In this document: in pieces, positions 1 to 11,407 of the stretch
Position numbering within the stretch: position 1 is the stretch's first letter
Layout of the letters: each line of letters starts with the position of its first letter
Assembly (NCBI RefSeq): GCF_002930645.1
Contig: NZ_PSNW01000004.1
Location: 124,370-188,369, forward strand
Direction of reading: 5' to 3'
DNA length: 64,000 nucleotides
Source of the DNA: Solimonas fluminis
Lineage (GTDB): Bacteria > Pseudomonadota > Gammaproteobacteria > Nevskiales > Nevskiaceae
Notes under the pieces: model-generated
The model's database searches: none
Told to the model about the DNA's origin: nothing
The model's input: the letters and a program-made list of their open reading frames with translations, nothing else
Translations under genes and position numbers: made by a program

Positions 1-1164
1 GCGCGGGTCGTCCACGCGGAACACGCGCGGCTTCATGTAGTCCTCGGGATCGCGCAGGTAATCCAGCTCCGGCGGGTTCGGAAGGGTGGCCAGGGCGTTG
101 CGCCACTGCGCCTCGTAGGCCGCCGCGCCGCCGCCCAGCACCGGCGCCCAGGCGTCGTGGTGGCTGGGCAGGAACAGTTGCGGATGGGCGCTGGCGACGT
201 ACTGCGTGGAGTCGCGCAGGCCGCTGGTGACCATGCCGAAGCCGACGATGGCACCCACCTGCACGTCGACGCAGCCGGGGAAGCCGCCGAGCGCGGCCTG
301 GACCGCCGGCCCCTGGGGCTCCTCGTCGCCGATGGGCCCGGTGGAGTCGTGCCACAAGAGGCTGAAGTCGCCCACCCGCAGGTGGTAGGCCCAGGTGCCG
401 CCCTCGGGCTGGCCCAGCAGGCCGTCGTCGGTCAGGGCCTGCAGGAAGCCGGCGATCTCGCGGGGGTCGGTGTTGAGGTGCTCCAGGTAGCTCAGCACCT
501 GCGGCACGAAGATCAGCGGCAGGCCGCCGGTCAGCAGGTCCGAGGGATCGACCGCGGAGTGGATGTGCTGCAGCACCTGCAGCGGCGGCAGGTCGCTCCA
601 CAGGCGCAGTGACTGCAGGCCGCCCGGGCCGGGCGACTCGCGGCTGCCCAGCACCACGCAGGGGAAGGCCGCCATCGCACCCAGCTGGGCCGCGCGCTCG
701 CGCGCGGTGTTGCAGACCGTCTGCCCGGCCACCAGCGCGGCGCCGGTATGGCCGGCGACATAGCCGGCATCCGCGGCGTGGTCGAAATGGCCGTGGCCGA
801 TCAGGATCGCCTCCGGCCGGATCGCCGCCAACTCCTCGCGGCCGATCGGCACGTAGTCCTCCTGCAGGCCCACCGACTCCCAGGCATCGAACAGGAACAG
901 GTGGCCGCCGGCCGAGGCGATGAAGCTCGAGACGCCGTACCACCACAGCTTCACCGTGGCCGGGTCGGTGGCATCGGGTCCCAGGATGCGGTCGCGCGCG
1001 GCCTGCACCTCGGCGCCGACCGCCGGCGCCGGCGGCAGCGGCCGCCACTGCGCCGCCGGCACGTCGCCGACATTGCCGCCGGAGACGGCTTCATCCACTT
1101 CCGCCGAACGCGAACAGGCCGCCAGCACGGCGAGCAGCAGCAAGGACAGGACGCGCAGCGTCAT
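1..1164 (-). CDS. MBL-fold metallo-hydrolase-like lipoprotein (3' end off the left edge)
   Basis: The frame opens with ATG at 1164 and runs off the left edge without a stop, so 388 codons are visible and the C-terminus is missing. Residues 1-17 are a lipoprotein signal peptide ending in the lipobox LAAC, so Cys17 would be lipidated and the protein anchored in the envelope. GHGHFDH at 123-129 carries the HxHxDH metal-binding signature of metallo-beta-lactamase-fold hydrolases. A later SHHDAW stretch near the visible end resembles the second metal site of UlaG-like members. Substrate unknown; family knowledge only supports a hydrolase, perhaps of esters or lactones. It is followed on its 5' side by a co-directional enoyl-CoA hydratase gene. 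Confidence 0.75.
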   Translation of the reverse strand, partial: MTLRVLSLLLLAVLAACSRSAEVDEAVSGGNVGDVPAAQWRPLPPAPAVGAEVQAARDRILGPDATDPATVKLWWYGVSSFIASAGGHLFLFDAWESVGLQEDYVPIGREELAAIRPEAILIGHGHFDHAADAGYVAGHTGAALVAGQTVCNTARERAAQLGAMAAFPCVVLGSRESPGPGGLQSLRLWSDLPPLQVLQHIHSAVDPSDLLTGGLPLIFVPQVLSYLEHLNTDPREIAGFLQALTDDGLLGQPEGGTWAYHLRVGDFSLLWHDSTGPIGDEEPQGPAVQAALGGFPGCVDVQVGAIVGFGMVTSGLRDSTQYVASAHPQLFLPSHHDAWAPVLGGGAAAYEAQWRNALATLPNPPELDYLRDPEDYMKPRVFRVDDPR

Positions 1165-1241
1165 CAGGATCCCCCCGGATCGAAAGTCGTGAAGCCTAGC
1201 AGGGCCGCAGGCCGCCGCCTTGTACGGAACGCGCGCCGCGG

Positions 1242-2183
1242 CTACTCGCCGTTGAAATCGATGAAGGTGCCGTCCACCAGCCGGTCGCGCATCGCCGGAT
1301 TGGCCGCGGCCACGTCGCCGCTGGCGTTCATCTCGGCGATGTAGGCCTCCATGGCACGCTGCGTGGACTTGTGCCCCAGCGAGCTCACGAAGGCGGCCTG
1401 TTCCATCTTCAGGCCCATCTCCAGCGGCAGGTTGCCGCCTTCCAGCACCGCGCGCTTGCAGGCCGCGACCACCGGCTTGGAGCGCCGCGCCAGGCGCTCG
1501 GCGGTGGCCAGCGCCTCGTCCAGCAGCGTCGCCCGCGGCAGTACGCGGTGGACCAGCCCGATGCGCTCGGCTTCCCCGGCCGGCACCGGCCGCCCCTCCA
1601 GCACCAGCTCCAGGGCGCGGCCGCGCCCGATCAGGCGTGCCAGGCGCTGCGTACCGCCGCCCCCCGGCGTGATGCCGATCAGGATCTCCGGCTGGCCGAT
1701 CAGGCCGTCGTCGCTGATCAGGCGCAGGTCGCAGGCCAGCGACAGCTCGCAACCGCCTCCCAGGGCCACGCCGTTGATCGCCGCGATGAACACTGCGCCG
1801 CTGCGGCCGATGCTCGTCATGGTGTCGTGGAAACCCCGCAGCTGCGACAGGCCGGCCGCGGGCGTGCGCTCCAGCACCGCGCCGCTGCCCGGGATGCGCT
1901 CCAGCGCGCCGATGGCGCCGATGCTGGCCTTGGCCAGGGATTCCGGCAGCGAGGGCGCGCTGCGCGCCAGCGCCAGCAGCTCGCGGATGTCGTAGTGGGC
2001 GATGAAGCGCTCGGGGTGCGCGCCGGTGAGCACCACGGCACCGACACTGTCGTCATCGGTCGCGCGGCCGACGAGCTGGTCCAGCTCCGCGACCATGCCG
2101 GCGCCCATCAGGGCATGCGGCGGATGGTCCAGCCGGGCCAGCAGCACGCGGCCGCGCTGCTCGACGTGGATCTGCTCGGACAT
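1242..2183 (-). CDS. Enoyl-CoA hydratase/isomerase (crotonase family) with an internal insertion
   Basis: A 313-residue crotonase-fold protein expected to hydrate or isomerise enoyl-CoA thioesters in the cytoplasm during fatty-acid or side-chain beta-oxidation. GGGCEL at 142-147 and QPEI at 164-167 hold both glutamates (Glu146, Glu166) that catalyse hydration in classical enoyl-CoA hydratases, and PGGGGTQRL follows. The first oxyanion-hole segment is unusual: HYDI at 63-66 in place of the common GAD-type sequence. The protein is about 50 residues longer than typical hydratases. The extra length lies between residues about 70 and 120, rich in Ala/Gly/Pro. The substrate cannot be read from sequence; nearby acyl-CoA and steroid-type enzymes fit a catabolic role. 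Confidence 0.82.
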   Translation of the reverse strand: MSEQIHVEQRGRVLLARLDHPPHALMGAGMVAELDQLVGRATDDDSVGAVVLTGAHPERFIAHYDIRELLALARSAPSLPESLAKASIGAIGALERIPGSGAVLERTPAAGLSQLRGFHDTMTSIGRSGAVFIAAINGVALGGGCELSLACDLRLISDDGLIGQPEILIGITPGGGGTQRLARLIGRGRALELVLEGRPVPAGEAERIGLVHRVLPRATLLDEALATAERLARRSKPVVAACKRAVLEGGNLPLEMGLKMEQAAFVSSLGHKSTQRAMEAYIAEMNASGDVAAANPAMRDRLVDGTFIDFNGE

Positions 2184-2293
2184 GGCGCACTCCCCTGGGG
2201 CAGGCCCACAGCCTAGCAGCCCCGGGCGGCAGCGCGCAGTATCCGCCCCTGCCGGGCGACGGGGATGTCCCGCAACAGGGCGGCGCGGGCGCG

Positions 2294-2626
2294 CTACCGG
2301 TACGGCGAGCGGCTCAGCTCCATGCCCTCCCGGATGCGGCAGCTGATCGTCAGGCTGCCGTCACCGGCCCAGATCTTGGTGCTGCGCAGCCCGGGGGCAT
2401 CCACCAGCCGCAGGGCCGGCGACTTGGCGGAGGCGGCCAGATTGTCGGAGCGCGTCAGGCACTCGCTCCAGCTCATGCTGAAGACTTCCCTCTTGCTCAC
2501 CGGCCCCTCGGCCGGATAGCGGCCCAGCGGGATCATCAGCTGCAGCTGCTCCGGGGTGTAGGTCGCGCCGGCCTGCGCCGACAGCGCCACCAGCAGCAGC
2601 AGGGAGGGAAGACCGGCCAGTTTCAT
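2294..2626 (-). CDS. Small exported protein of unknown function
   Basis: A 110-residue protein with a clear signal peptide (MKLAGLPSLLLLVALSAQAGA), so it is probably periplasmic. Two cysteines, one near residue 56 and one near 96, could form a disulphide. I do not recognise a domain with certainty; its size and exported character recall DUF3617-like small periplasmic proteins. It lies between the crotonase gene and the kstD-like gene on the same strand, but a terminator-like hairpin separates it from the latter, so it is probably transcribed separately. Function unknown. Confidence 0.55.
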   Translation of the reverse strand: MKLAGLPSLLLLVALSAQAGATYTPEQLQLMIPLGRYPAEGPVSKREVFSMSWSECLTRSDNLAASAKSPALRLVDAPGLRSTKIWAGDGSLTISCRIREGMELSRSPYR

Positions 2627-2700
2627 GGGATGTCCGTTTTCCGGAGGAAGGAGACCGGGGCAAGATTAAGTCCGGGCCCGCGGCGAGTGAAGCGGGCAGC

Positions 2701-2735
2701 AAAAAGCCCGGCCTCCTCGCGGAAGCCGGGCCTTT
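2701..2735 (-). terminator. Terminator-like hairpin after the kstD-like gene
   Basis: GCCCGGC (2706-2712) pairs with GCCGGGC (2725-2731). On the minus strand the stem is followed directly by TTTTT (complement of 2701-2705), the usual pattern of an intrinsic terminator. It lies 12 bases beyond the stop codon of the flavoprotein gene. A shorter T-run on the other side (2733-2735) makes weak activity in the plus direction possible. Confidence 0.7.
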
Positions 2736-2746
2736 CAGGCAAGCCC

Positions 2747-4474
2747 TCAGGCCGCAGCCGCGATCCTGGGTTGCTCGGCCTTGGCCGACTCCGCGATGTC
2801 GCGGGCGGCGATGTAGCCGAAGGTCATCGCCGGACCCAGCGTGGAGCCGGCGCCCGGGTAGGTGCTGCCCATCACCGCCGCGGAGGTGTTGCCGATGGCA
2901 TAGAGGCCGGCGATGACGCTGCCATCCTCGCGCAGCACGCGCGCCCTCGGATCCACGTCCAGGCCACCCTTGGTGCCGATCTCGCCGGGGTACATCGGTA
3001 CGGCATAGAACGGCGGCTTCACGATGGGACCGAGGCAGGTATTGGGTTTCACGCTCGGATCGCTGTAGTAGCGGTCGATCGGGATGCTGCCCTTGCCGAA
3101 CTCCGGGTCGACGCCGGTCTTGGCGTACTCGTTCATGCGCGCCACGGTCTCGGCCAGGCCCTTGCGGTCCACGCCGATCTTGCCGGCGAGCGCATCGATG
3201 CTGTCGGCGCGGAAGTAGACCTTGTCCAGCCAGTCGGCCGGCAGCCGCGCATCCGGCTCGATCTGGCCCGGCAGGAAGATGCCCATCGGGTACTTGTAGC
3301 GGAACGTGGCGTCGAACACGAGCCAGGCCGGCACGCAGCCGTTGCCCTTGGCGTGGTCGGCGTACATCGCGTCACGGAAGTCCGGATACGCTGCCGCCTC
3401 GTTGGCGAAGCGCTTGCCCTTGGCGTTGACGGCCACGCAGCCCGGCATGCCTCGCTCGATGAACAGCGTGATCTGCTGGTCGGCGCCGGGCTTGCGCACG
3501 GTGGGCGAGCCCCAGACCTTGTCCATCAGCTTGGTCGCGGCACCCAGCGCCTGGCCGGCGCGGATGCCGTCGCCCTGGTTGATCGGCGGAGCGGCGGTCC
3601 ATTCCACCTTGGTCGGTTGCGCCAGATACTTTTCGCGCATCGCCTGGTTGGACTCGAAGCCGCCGCAGGCCAGGATCACGCCGCGGCGGGCGCCGTAGCG
3701 CTGCTTGCGGCCGCGATGCACGACGTTGACGCCGACGACGCGGCCGTTCTCCTCGATCAGCGAGTCCATGCCGCATTCCAGCACCAGCGGCACGTTCTTC
3801 TGCAGCATGGCGTAGCGCAGGGCCGACACCATGCCCTGGCCCAGCACCTGGCGGCGGTCACGGTGCGTGCGGCGGCGCCAGCCGAGGTCGAGCCAGTACT
3901 TGAGCAGCATCTTCAGCGTCAGCCAGATCCAGCCCGGGCCGCGCGAGAACAGCGTATGCGCCTCCACCTGGCTCATGGCGATGCGGCCCATCAGCAGCGT
4001 GCCCTTGAAGGACTCGCGCTGGCGGTCGAACTCGGGACCGAGCAGCGAAGCATCGAAGTCCACCGGCTCCATCGAACGCCAGCCGTCCTTGCCGCCCGGA
4101 CGGTTGGAGTAGTAGTCCGGGTACTTCGGCACGTTGCGGTATTTCACGCCGAAGGTCTTGGCCATGTAGCGCACCATCTCCGGCGCGTTCTTCAGGTAGG
4201 CCTCGATGCGCTCCTGCGGAACCTCGCTGCCGACGATCTCCTTGAGGTAGGTCAGGCCTTCCTCGTAGGAATCGCTGCCGCCGGTGCGGGCGATGTCGTC
4301 ATTGTTGGGAATCCAGATGCCGCCGCCGGATACCGCGGAGGTGCCGCCGTACTTGTCGGATTTCTCGATCACCACGGCCGACAGGCCCAGCGACTGGGCG
4401 CACAGCGCGGCGGTCATGCCGCCGCCGCCGGAGCCGACGACGACGACGTCGAACTGCTGGTCGAAGTTGCTCAT
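2747..4474 (-). CDS. FAD-dependent oxidoreductase, 3-ketosteroid delta1-dehydrogenase-like
   Basis: A 575-residue flavoprotein of the fumarate reductase/KstD superfamily. The FAD dinucleotide-binding motif is VVVGSGGGG at 11-19, followed by EKSDKYGGTSAVSGGG around 37-52. Near the C-terminus PFYAVPMYPGEIGTKGGL (488-505) and STYPGAGSTLGPAMTFGY close the flavin site. Family knowledge: KstD enzymes introduce a 1,2 double bond into 3-oxosteroid ring A. The close match in length and architecture favours that over a succinate-type enzyme, but other 3-oxo-cyclohexyl substrates are possible. It starts 3 bases after the stop of the upstream hsaA-like gene, so the two are surely co-transcribed. Confidence is high for the superfamily and moderate for steroid specificity. 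Confidence 0.75.
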   Translation of the reverse strand: MSNFDQQFDVVVVGSGGGGMTAALCAQSLGLSAVVIEKSDKYGGTSAVSGGGIWIPNNDDIARTGGSDSYEEGLTYLKEIVGSEVPQERIEAYLKNAPEMVRYMAKTFGVKYRNVPKYPDYYSNRPGGKDGWRSMEPVDFDASLLGPEFDRQRESFKGTLLMGRIAMSQVEAHTLFSRGPGWIWLTLKMLLKYWLDLGWRRRTHRDRRQVLGQGMVSALRYAMLQKNVPLVLECGMDSLIEENGRVVGVNVVHRGRKQRYGARRGVILACGGFESNQAMREKYLAQPTKVEWTAAPPINQGDGIRAGQALGAATKLMDKVWGSPTVRKPGADQQITLFIERGMPGCVAVNAKGKRFANEAAAYPDFRDAMYADHAKGNGCVPAWLVFDATFRYKYPMGIFLPGQIEPDARLPADWLDKVYFRADSIDALAGKIGVDRKGLAETVARMNEYAKTGVDPEFGKGSIPIDRYYSDPSVKPNTCLGPIVKPPFYAVPMYPGEIGTKGGLDVDPRARVLREDGSVIAGLYAIGNTSAAVMGSTYPGAGSTLGPAMTFGYIAARDIAESAKAEQPRIAAAA

Positions 4475-4477
4475 GGC

Positions 4478-5668
4478 TTACAGGAAGAAGTCGGTGTTGT
4501 CGCGGCCCAGCAGCACGCCGCCGTAGTTGCGGCCGAAGATGTCCGGGTTGTTGGCGTAGTGCGCGCGCGCCGCGTGGATGTCGAGGAAGAAGCGCACCAG
4601 CGGGAAGTCGCTGAAGATGCCGCGGCCGCCGCAGGCCGAGAACAGCTGGTAGGCGTGACGCGCGCTGCGCTCCACCACCTGGGCCGCCTGGTAGCGGTAG
4701 TGCAGGCGTTCGTTGAGGTCCAGCGGCTGGCCGCTGCGGATCTTGCCCAGCAGCGTGTCGAAGTTGCGGCGCAGGATCAGCTTCATCTCGTCCACGGCCA
4801 GCATGGCGTCGGCCACGGCGAGCTGGGCCGGACCCTGTTCGGCGGTCTTGGAACCCATGTTGCCGGTCCAGGCCTTGCCCCAGTCCACGAAGCTGTTGAC
4901 CGCGCCCTGCAGGCCGCCGATCGCGGCGCTGGACACCGCGCGCACGAAGATCTGGCCGAACGGCAGGTCATACAGCGTCGAGGTGAAGGTCTCGCCGCCG
5001 GGGTTGGTGCCCATGAAGCCGTCGCTGGCCTTGTGCGTGCGGTACTCCGGCACGAAGCAGCCCTTGACCACGATGTCCTTGGAACCGGTGCCCTTGAGGC
5101 CCATGGTGTGCCAGGTGTCGATGACCTCGAAGTCCGAGCGCGGCACCAGGAAGGTGCGGTACTCCGGAGCGCCCTTGCCGTCTTCCGGGAAGATCAGGCC
5201 GCCGAGGAACACCCACTGGCAGTGGTCGATGCCGCTGGAGAAGCCCCAGCGGCCGCTGAACTGGAAGCCGCCCTCGACGCGCTTGACCTGGCCCTTGGGC
5301 ATGTAGGTCGAGGCGATGAGCACGGAAGTATCGCCGCCGCCCCAGACATCGGCCGCGGCGCGGGGGTCGAACAGCGCGATCTGCCAGTTGTGCACGCCGA
5401 TCACGCCGTAGATCCAGGCGGTGGACATGCAACCCTCGGCCAGCGTGGTGCAGACGTCGTAGAACACCTGCGGGTCCATCTCGTAGCCGCCGTACATCTT
5501 CGGCTTGAGCACGTCGAACAGGCCGGCGGCCTGCATGTCGGCCACGGTCTCCTTGGGCACGCAGCGGTCGGCCTCGGCCTTGGCGGCGCGTTCCGCCAGC
5601 ACCGGCACCAGGTCGCGGGCGCGCTGGACCAGGATCTCGGGGGTGACGGTCTGGGGCTTGGATTGCAT
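4478..5668 (-). CDS. Flavin-dependent monooxygenase / acyl-CoA dehydrogenase type 2 family, HsaA-like
   Basis: A 396-residue protein resembling the oxygenase subunit of two-component flavin monooxygenases (HsaA/HpaB-like, acyl-CoA dehydrogenase fold). These hydroxylate a phenol using FMNH2 or FADH2 supplied by a reductase. I chose the ATG at 5668 because AAGGAG (5677-5682) lies 8 bases upstream; the frame stays open further but without such a site. Visible family features are the N-terminal helical region (APPxA-like acid/basic helices, 10-60), the GRWGFSSGIDH segment and a C-terminal helical bundle ending NTDFFL. HsaA acts on 3-HSA in steroid ring degradation. Pairing with a kstD-like gene 3 bases downstream fits that pathway. 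The reductase HsaB is not seen here. Confidence 0.72.
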   Translation of the reverse strand: MQSKPQTVTPEILVQRARDLVPVLAERAAKAEADRCVPKETVADMQAAGLFDVLKPKMYGGYEMDPQVFYDVCTTLAEGCMSTAWIYGVIGVHNWQIALFDPRAAADVWGGGDTSVLIASTYMPKGQVKRVEGGFQFSGRWGFSSGIDHCQWVFLGGLIFPEDGKGAPEYRTFLVPRSDFEVIDTWHTMGLKGTGSKDIVVKGCFVPEYRTHKASDGFMGTNPGGETFTSTLYDLPFGQIFVRAVSSAAIGGLQGAVNSFVDWGKAWTGNMGSKTAEQGPAQLAVADAMLAVDEMKLILRRNFDTLLGKIRSGQPLDLNERLHYRYQAAQVVERSARHAYQLFSACGGRGIFSDFPLVRFFLDIHAARAHYANNPDIFGRNYGGVLLGRDNTDFFL

Positions 5669-5686
5669 CGTTGAATCTCCTTGACG

Positions 5687-5706
5687 GGCCCCGTCCGGCG
5701 GGGGCC
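5687..5706 (-). promoter_or_regulatory. Hairpin in the leader just upstream of the hsaA-like ribosome-binding site
   Basis: GGCCCC (5687-5692) faces GGGGCC (5701-5706) across a short loop. On the minus strand the hairpin ends five bases before the AAGGAG of the hsaA-like gene. In the plus direction it is followed by TTTT, but no plus-strand gene precedes it, so terminator use is unlikely. It could modulate translation initiation of the operon; no function is shown. Confidence 0.35.
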
Positions 5707-5807
5707 TTTTCGTAGTGGCGCCAAGGCTCACACAGGGGCGCAAGCCGAGCATCGTCCAAAATGACTAGAGCTCGGACAGGCCCCTCCGCCCCCGCAAAAA
5801 CAGGATC

Positions 5808-8456
5808 TTAGCGCCGACCGGCCGCCGGCATCAGGAAGCGGCACAGGGCCGGGCCCAGCAGCACCGCGCCGAGCATGTTGGCGGTGAACATGAAGGCCAG
5901 CAGCAGGCCCATGTCGCGCTGGAACTGCAGTGCCGAGAACAGCCAGGAAACCACGCCGCCGGCCAGGCACAGGCCGGTGAACAGCACCGCCTTGCCGGTC
6001 TGGCGCAGCGTGGCGACATAGGCCTCGCGCAGGTCCAGGCCCTCGTCCAGCACCTTGTGCCGCAACAGGTCGTAGACGTAGATGCCGTAGTCCACGCCGA
6101 TGCCCACGGCCAGCGTGATCACCGGCAGGGTGGCCACCTTCAGTCCGATGCCGAACACGGCCATCAGGGCGTTGGCGAAGATCGATACCAGGAACAGCGG
6201 TATGCCGATCACCAGCAGGCCGGTGAAGGAGCGGTAGGACAGCAGCACCAGGGCCCCGATCACCACGTAGACCCACAGCACGGTCTTGAGCTCGCTGGCC
6301 TCCACCACCTCGTTGGTGGCCGCCATCACGCCGACGTTGCCCGAGGCCAGCGCGAAGTGCACCGGACAGGGCGAGGGGCCGGGCTCCGCGCGGGCCTCGG
6401 GGCTGCGCCGGCCCGCCTCGCAGGCGGCCGGGTCGAGCTGCGGATGGTCGGCGAAGAAGTCGCGCGCATTGTCGCGGTTGAAGCGCTCGACGGCGTCGGT
6501 GATGCGGTGGATGGTGGTGGCCTTGTGGTCCGAGGTGAAGACATAGACCGGGATCGCGCTGCAGTCCGCGTTGAGCAGGCCGGTGGAGGTCTCCACCGGC
6601 TTGGTGGAAAGCACCAGGGAATCGTGGTTGCGCGGCAGCACGCGGAACTTGACGTGGCCCTCCCAGAAGCCGGAGTAGATCGCCCTGGCGATGTCCGGCA
6701 GCGCGCGCGTGGAGGCCACGCCCTCGACGTTGCGCAGGTGCCAGGCGAAGCGGTCCACCTGCTCCAGGGGATCGTGCTCGATGCAGTCCCAGGAATCCGC
6801 CTCCGCCACCACGGTGAGGATGTCGGTGGCGATGCTGAAATTCTCGGCGATGATCCGCGAGTCGCGGTTGTAGGCCGAATCCGGCCGCAGCTCCGGCACG
6901 CCGGCCTGGGCGTCGCCGATGATGCGCTGGCCCTGCAGGTACCCGCTCACGCCCAGCACCACGGCCGCCAGCAGCAGCAGCCCCGCCGCCACCGGGGCGG
7001 TGGTGACCGCCGCCATGCGCTGCCACAGCGCCTCGCCGCTGCGCGCCAGCTGCGCGCGGCGCGCGCGGAAGGCTTCCAGGTCCTTCACCCTCAGGCGCGA
7101 CAGCCAGATCGGCATCATGACCTTGTTGGTGACGATCACCGCGAACATGCCCAGGCAGGCATTGGCCGCCATCTCGCGGATCACGCCGATCGGCACCAGG
7201 GCGATGGTCAGGAAGCCGGCGACGTTGGTGATCAGCGCGATGCTGCCCGGGATGAACAGGCGCCGGAAGGTGGAGCGCGAGGCCTCGAAGGGCGCCTCGC
7301 CCTGCACTACCTGGTCGGCCCAGGTGTTGACGTACTGCACGCCGTGGCTGGTGGAGATCGCCAGCACCAGGAAGGGCACCATGATCGCGAAGGGGTCCAG
7401 GCCGTAGCCGAAGCTGTGCAGCAGGCCCATCTCCCAGATCACCGCCACCACCGAGCAGGCCAGCGGCAGCCAGGCCAGGCGCAGGTCGCGCAGGTACAGC
7501 AGCAGCGCCAGGAAAGTGCCGAGCACGGTCAGGGCGAAGAAGAACACCACGCTGCGGGTGGCGTCGGTGACGTCGCCGATGACCTTGGCGAAGCCGACGA
7601 TGTGCACCGAGAGGCGCGGGTTGTACTGCGGGTTGGCGACGCGCTCGGCCTGCAGCAGGCGGCCGGGGACCTGCACGACCACCGGCTGGCCGTTCTCGTC
7701 CTGCCCGGCCGTGTCGATGGCGCGGAACCGCAGCTGCCAGCCAGGATCGGCGAAGCGCTCCGCCACCACCTGCCCGGCCTTGAAGGCGCCATAGTCGGTC
7801 TTGAGCCTGAGCAGGTACTTGTCCGTGCTGGTGAAGCGGCCGCGGACATCGCTTTCCAGGCCATGGGCCACGCGCTGGTAGTCGGTGCGGGCATTGGTGC
7901 TGGGATTGCGCTCCAGTACCTCGGCGTAGACCATCGCGCCGCGCTGGTCCTGGCTGACCAGGCGCCCGATCACGCCGGCCTTGCCCACCGCCACGCGGAT
8001 GCCGGCCAGCATCTCCGGGGTCGGCGTGTAGTTGGCCGGGATCACGTCCTCGGCGCGGAAGCCGCCGTCCACCACCTCCAGGTAGCGCACGTTGCGCGTG
8101 AAGATCGACGACAGTCGCGCGCGGTCGATGCCGGGAATGAATTCCACTTCCTCGGTCGCGGCCTTGAGGCTGGCCATGAACTCCGGGTTGTAGATGTCGC
8201 CGTCCTTCTGCACCAGCGCCACCAGCACCGCGTTGGCGCCGCCGCCCAGGTCTTCCTGGTAGCGCTGCAGCACCTGCATGTAGGGGTGCTCCAGCGGCAC
8301 GGTCTTGTCGAAGCTGGCGTCCGGCTTGAGCTGCAGGGCCTGCCACAGCATGGCCAGGGTCATCAGCACGAGCAGGGCCACGCTGAAGCGGCGGCCGCGC
8401 GGCGCGTAGAGCGCCGGTTCGACGAAGCGGACGATGGACTGCGCGGTCAAGGCCAT
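5808..8456 (-). CDS. RND-superfamily (MMPL/HpnN-like) membrane transporter
   Basis: An 882-residue inner-membrane protein with the duplicated RND layout: TM1 at about 26-42, a large periplasmic loop to about 300, a block of helices starting SVVFFFALTVLGTFLALLL (302-320), a second periplasmic loop, and a final helix block after about 720 with GIGVDYGIYVYDLLRH. The second halves of both blocks have the sterol-sensing-like pattern of MMPL/patched-family exporters. Relatives move lipids, hopanoids or other hydrophobics across or within the envelope, driven by the proton motive force. It has no adaptor or TolC gene beside it, typical for this subfamily. It precedes the hsaA/kstD pair by 139 bases on the same strand. 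DUF1302/DUF1329 proteins, common companions of this transporter type, lie 40 kb away. Confidence 0.85.
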   Translation of the reverse strand: MALTAQSIVRFVEPALYAPRGRRFSVALLVLMTLAMLWQALQLKPDASFDKTVPLEHPYMQVLQRYQEDLGGGANAVLVALVQKDGDIYNPEFMASLKAATEEVEFIPGIDRARLSSIFTRNVRYLEVVDGGFRAEDVIPANYTPTPEMLAGIRVAVGKAGVIGRLVSQDQRGAMVYAEVLERNPSTNARTDYQRVAHGLESDVRGRFTSTDKYLLRLKTDYGAFKAGQVVAERFADPGWQLRFRAIDTAGQDENGQPVVVQVPGRLLQAERVANPQYNPRLSVHIVGFAKVIGDVTDATRSVVFFFALTVLGTFLALLLYLRDLRLAWLPLACSVVAVIWEMGLLHSFGYGLDPFAIMVPFLVLAISTSHGVQYVNTWADQVVQGEAPFEASRSTFRRLFIPGSIALITNVAGFLTIALVPIGVIREMAANACLGMFAVIVTNKVMMPIWLSRLRVKDLEAFRARRAQLARSGEALWQRMAAVTTAPVAAGLLLLAAVVLGVSGYLQGQRIIGDAQAGVPELRPDSAYNRDSRIIAENFSIATDILTVVAEADSWDCIEHDPLEQVDRFAWHLRNVEGVASTRALPDIARAIYSGFWEGHVKFRVLPRNHDSLVLSTKPVETSTGLLNADCSAIPVYVFTSDHKATTIHRITDAVERFNRDNARDFFADHPQLDPAACEAGRRSPEARAEPGPSPCPVHFALASGNVGVMAATNEVVEASELKTVLWVYVVIGALVLLSYRSFTGLLVIGIPLFLVSIFANALMAVFGIGLKVATLPVITLAVGIGVDYGIYVYDLLRHKVLDEGLDLREAYVATLRQTGKAVLFTGLCLAGGVVSWLFSALQFQRDMGLLLAFMFTANMLGAVLLGPALCRFLMPAAGRR

Positions 8457-8525
8457 GGCGGGGTTTCCCTGGTTTTCCCTACGCTAACCATCGGGCCGGA
8501 GCCCCGCCCCGTTCGTTTGCAGTAT

Positions 8526-8557
8526 CAAAAGCAAGAAGGGCGGCTTGCGCCGCCCTT
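8526..8557 (-). terminator. Terminator hairpin after secA
   Basis: AAGGGCGGC (8536-8544) pairs perfectly with GCCGCCCTT (8549-8557) around a TTGC loop. On the minus strand it is followed by CTTGCTTTTG, an interrupted U-tract. It lies about 75 bases past the secA stop and 80 bases before the RND gene start, so it probably separates the two units. Confidence 0.6.
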
Positions 8558-8579
8558 AGGGAACTGCCCGCGCGCTCCA

Positions 8580-8612
8580 CCGTTCACCCGTCGACGGGCT
8601 CAGGGCGAACGG
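8580..8612. repeat. Dispersed palindromic repeat, copy 1
   Basis: CCGTTC (8580-8585) and GAACGG (8607-8612) flank a core with GTCGACGGGCTCAGGGCG. The same end arms and a similar GAGCCTGTCGA core recur at 35692-35717 and 53823-53855. This is a small REP-like family found only between genes in this window. Confidence 0.6.
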
Positions 8613-8632
8613 CCGAGGCGTCTTGCATCAGT

Positions 8633-11407
<2,775 letters not shown>

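Noticed and set aside
2630-5674. A 1014-codon plus-strand open frame opposite the kstD/hsaA-like genes
   Set aside because: It is antisense to two clearly recognisable genes. Its translation is a low-complexity His/Gln/Ala/Gly/Val/Arg mix without domains, as expected from GC-rich codon usage in the opposite frame.
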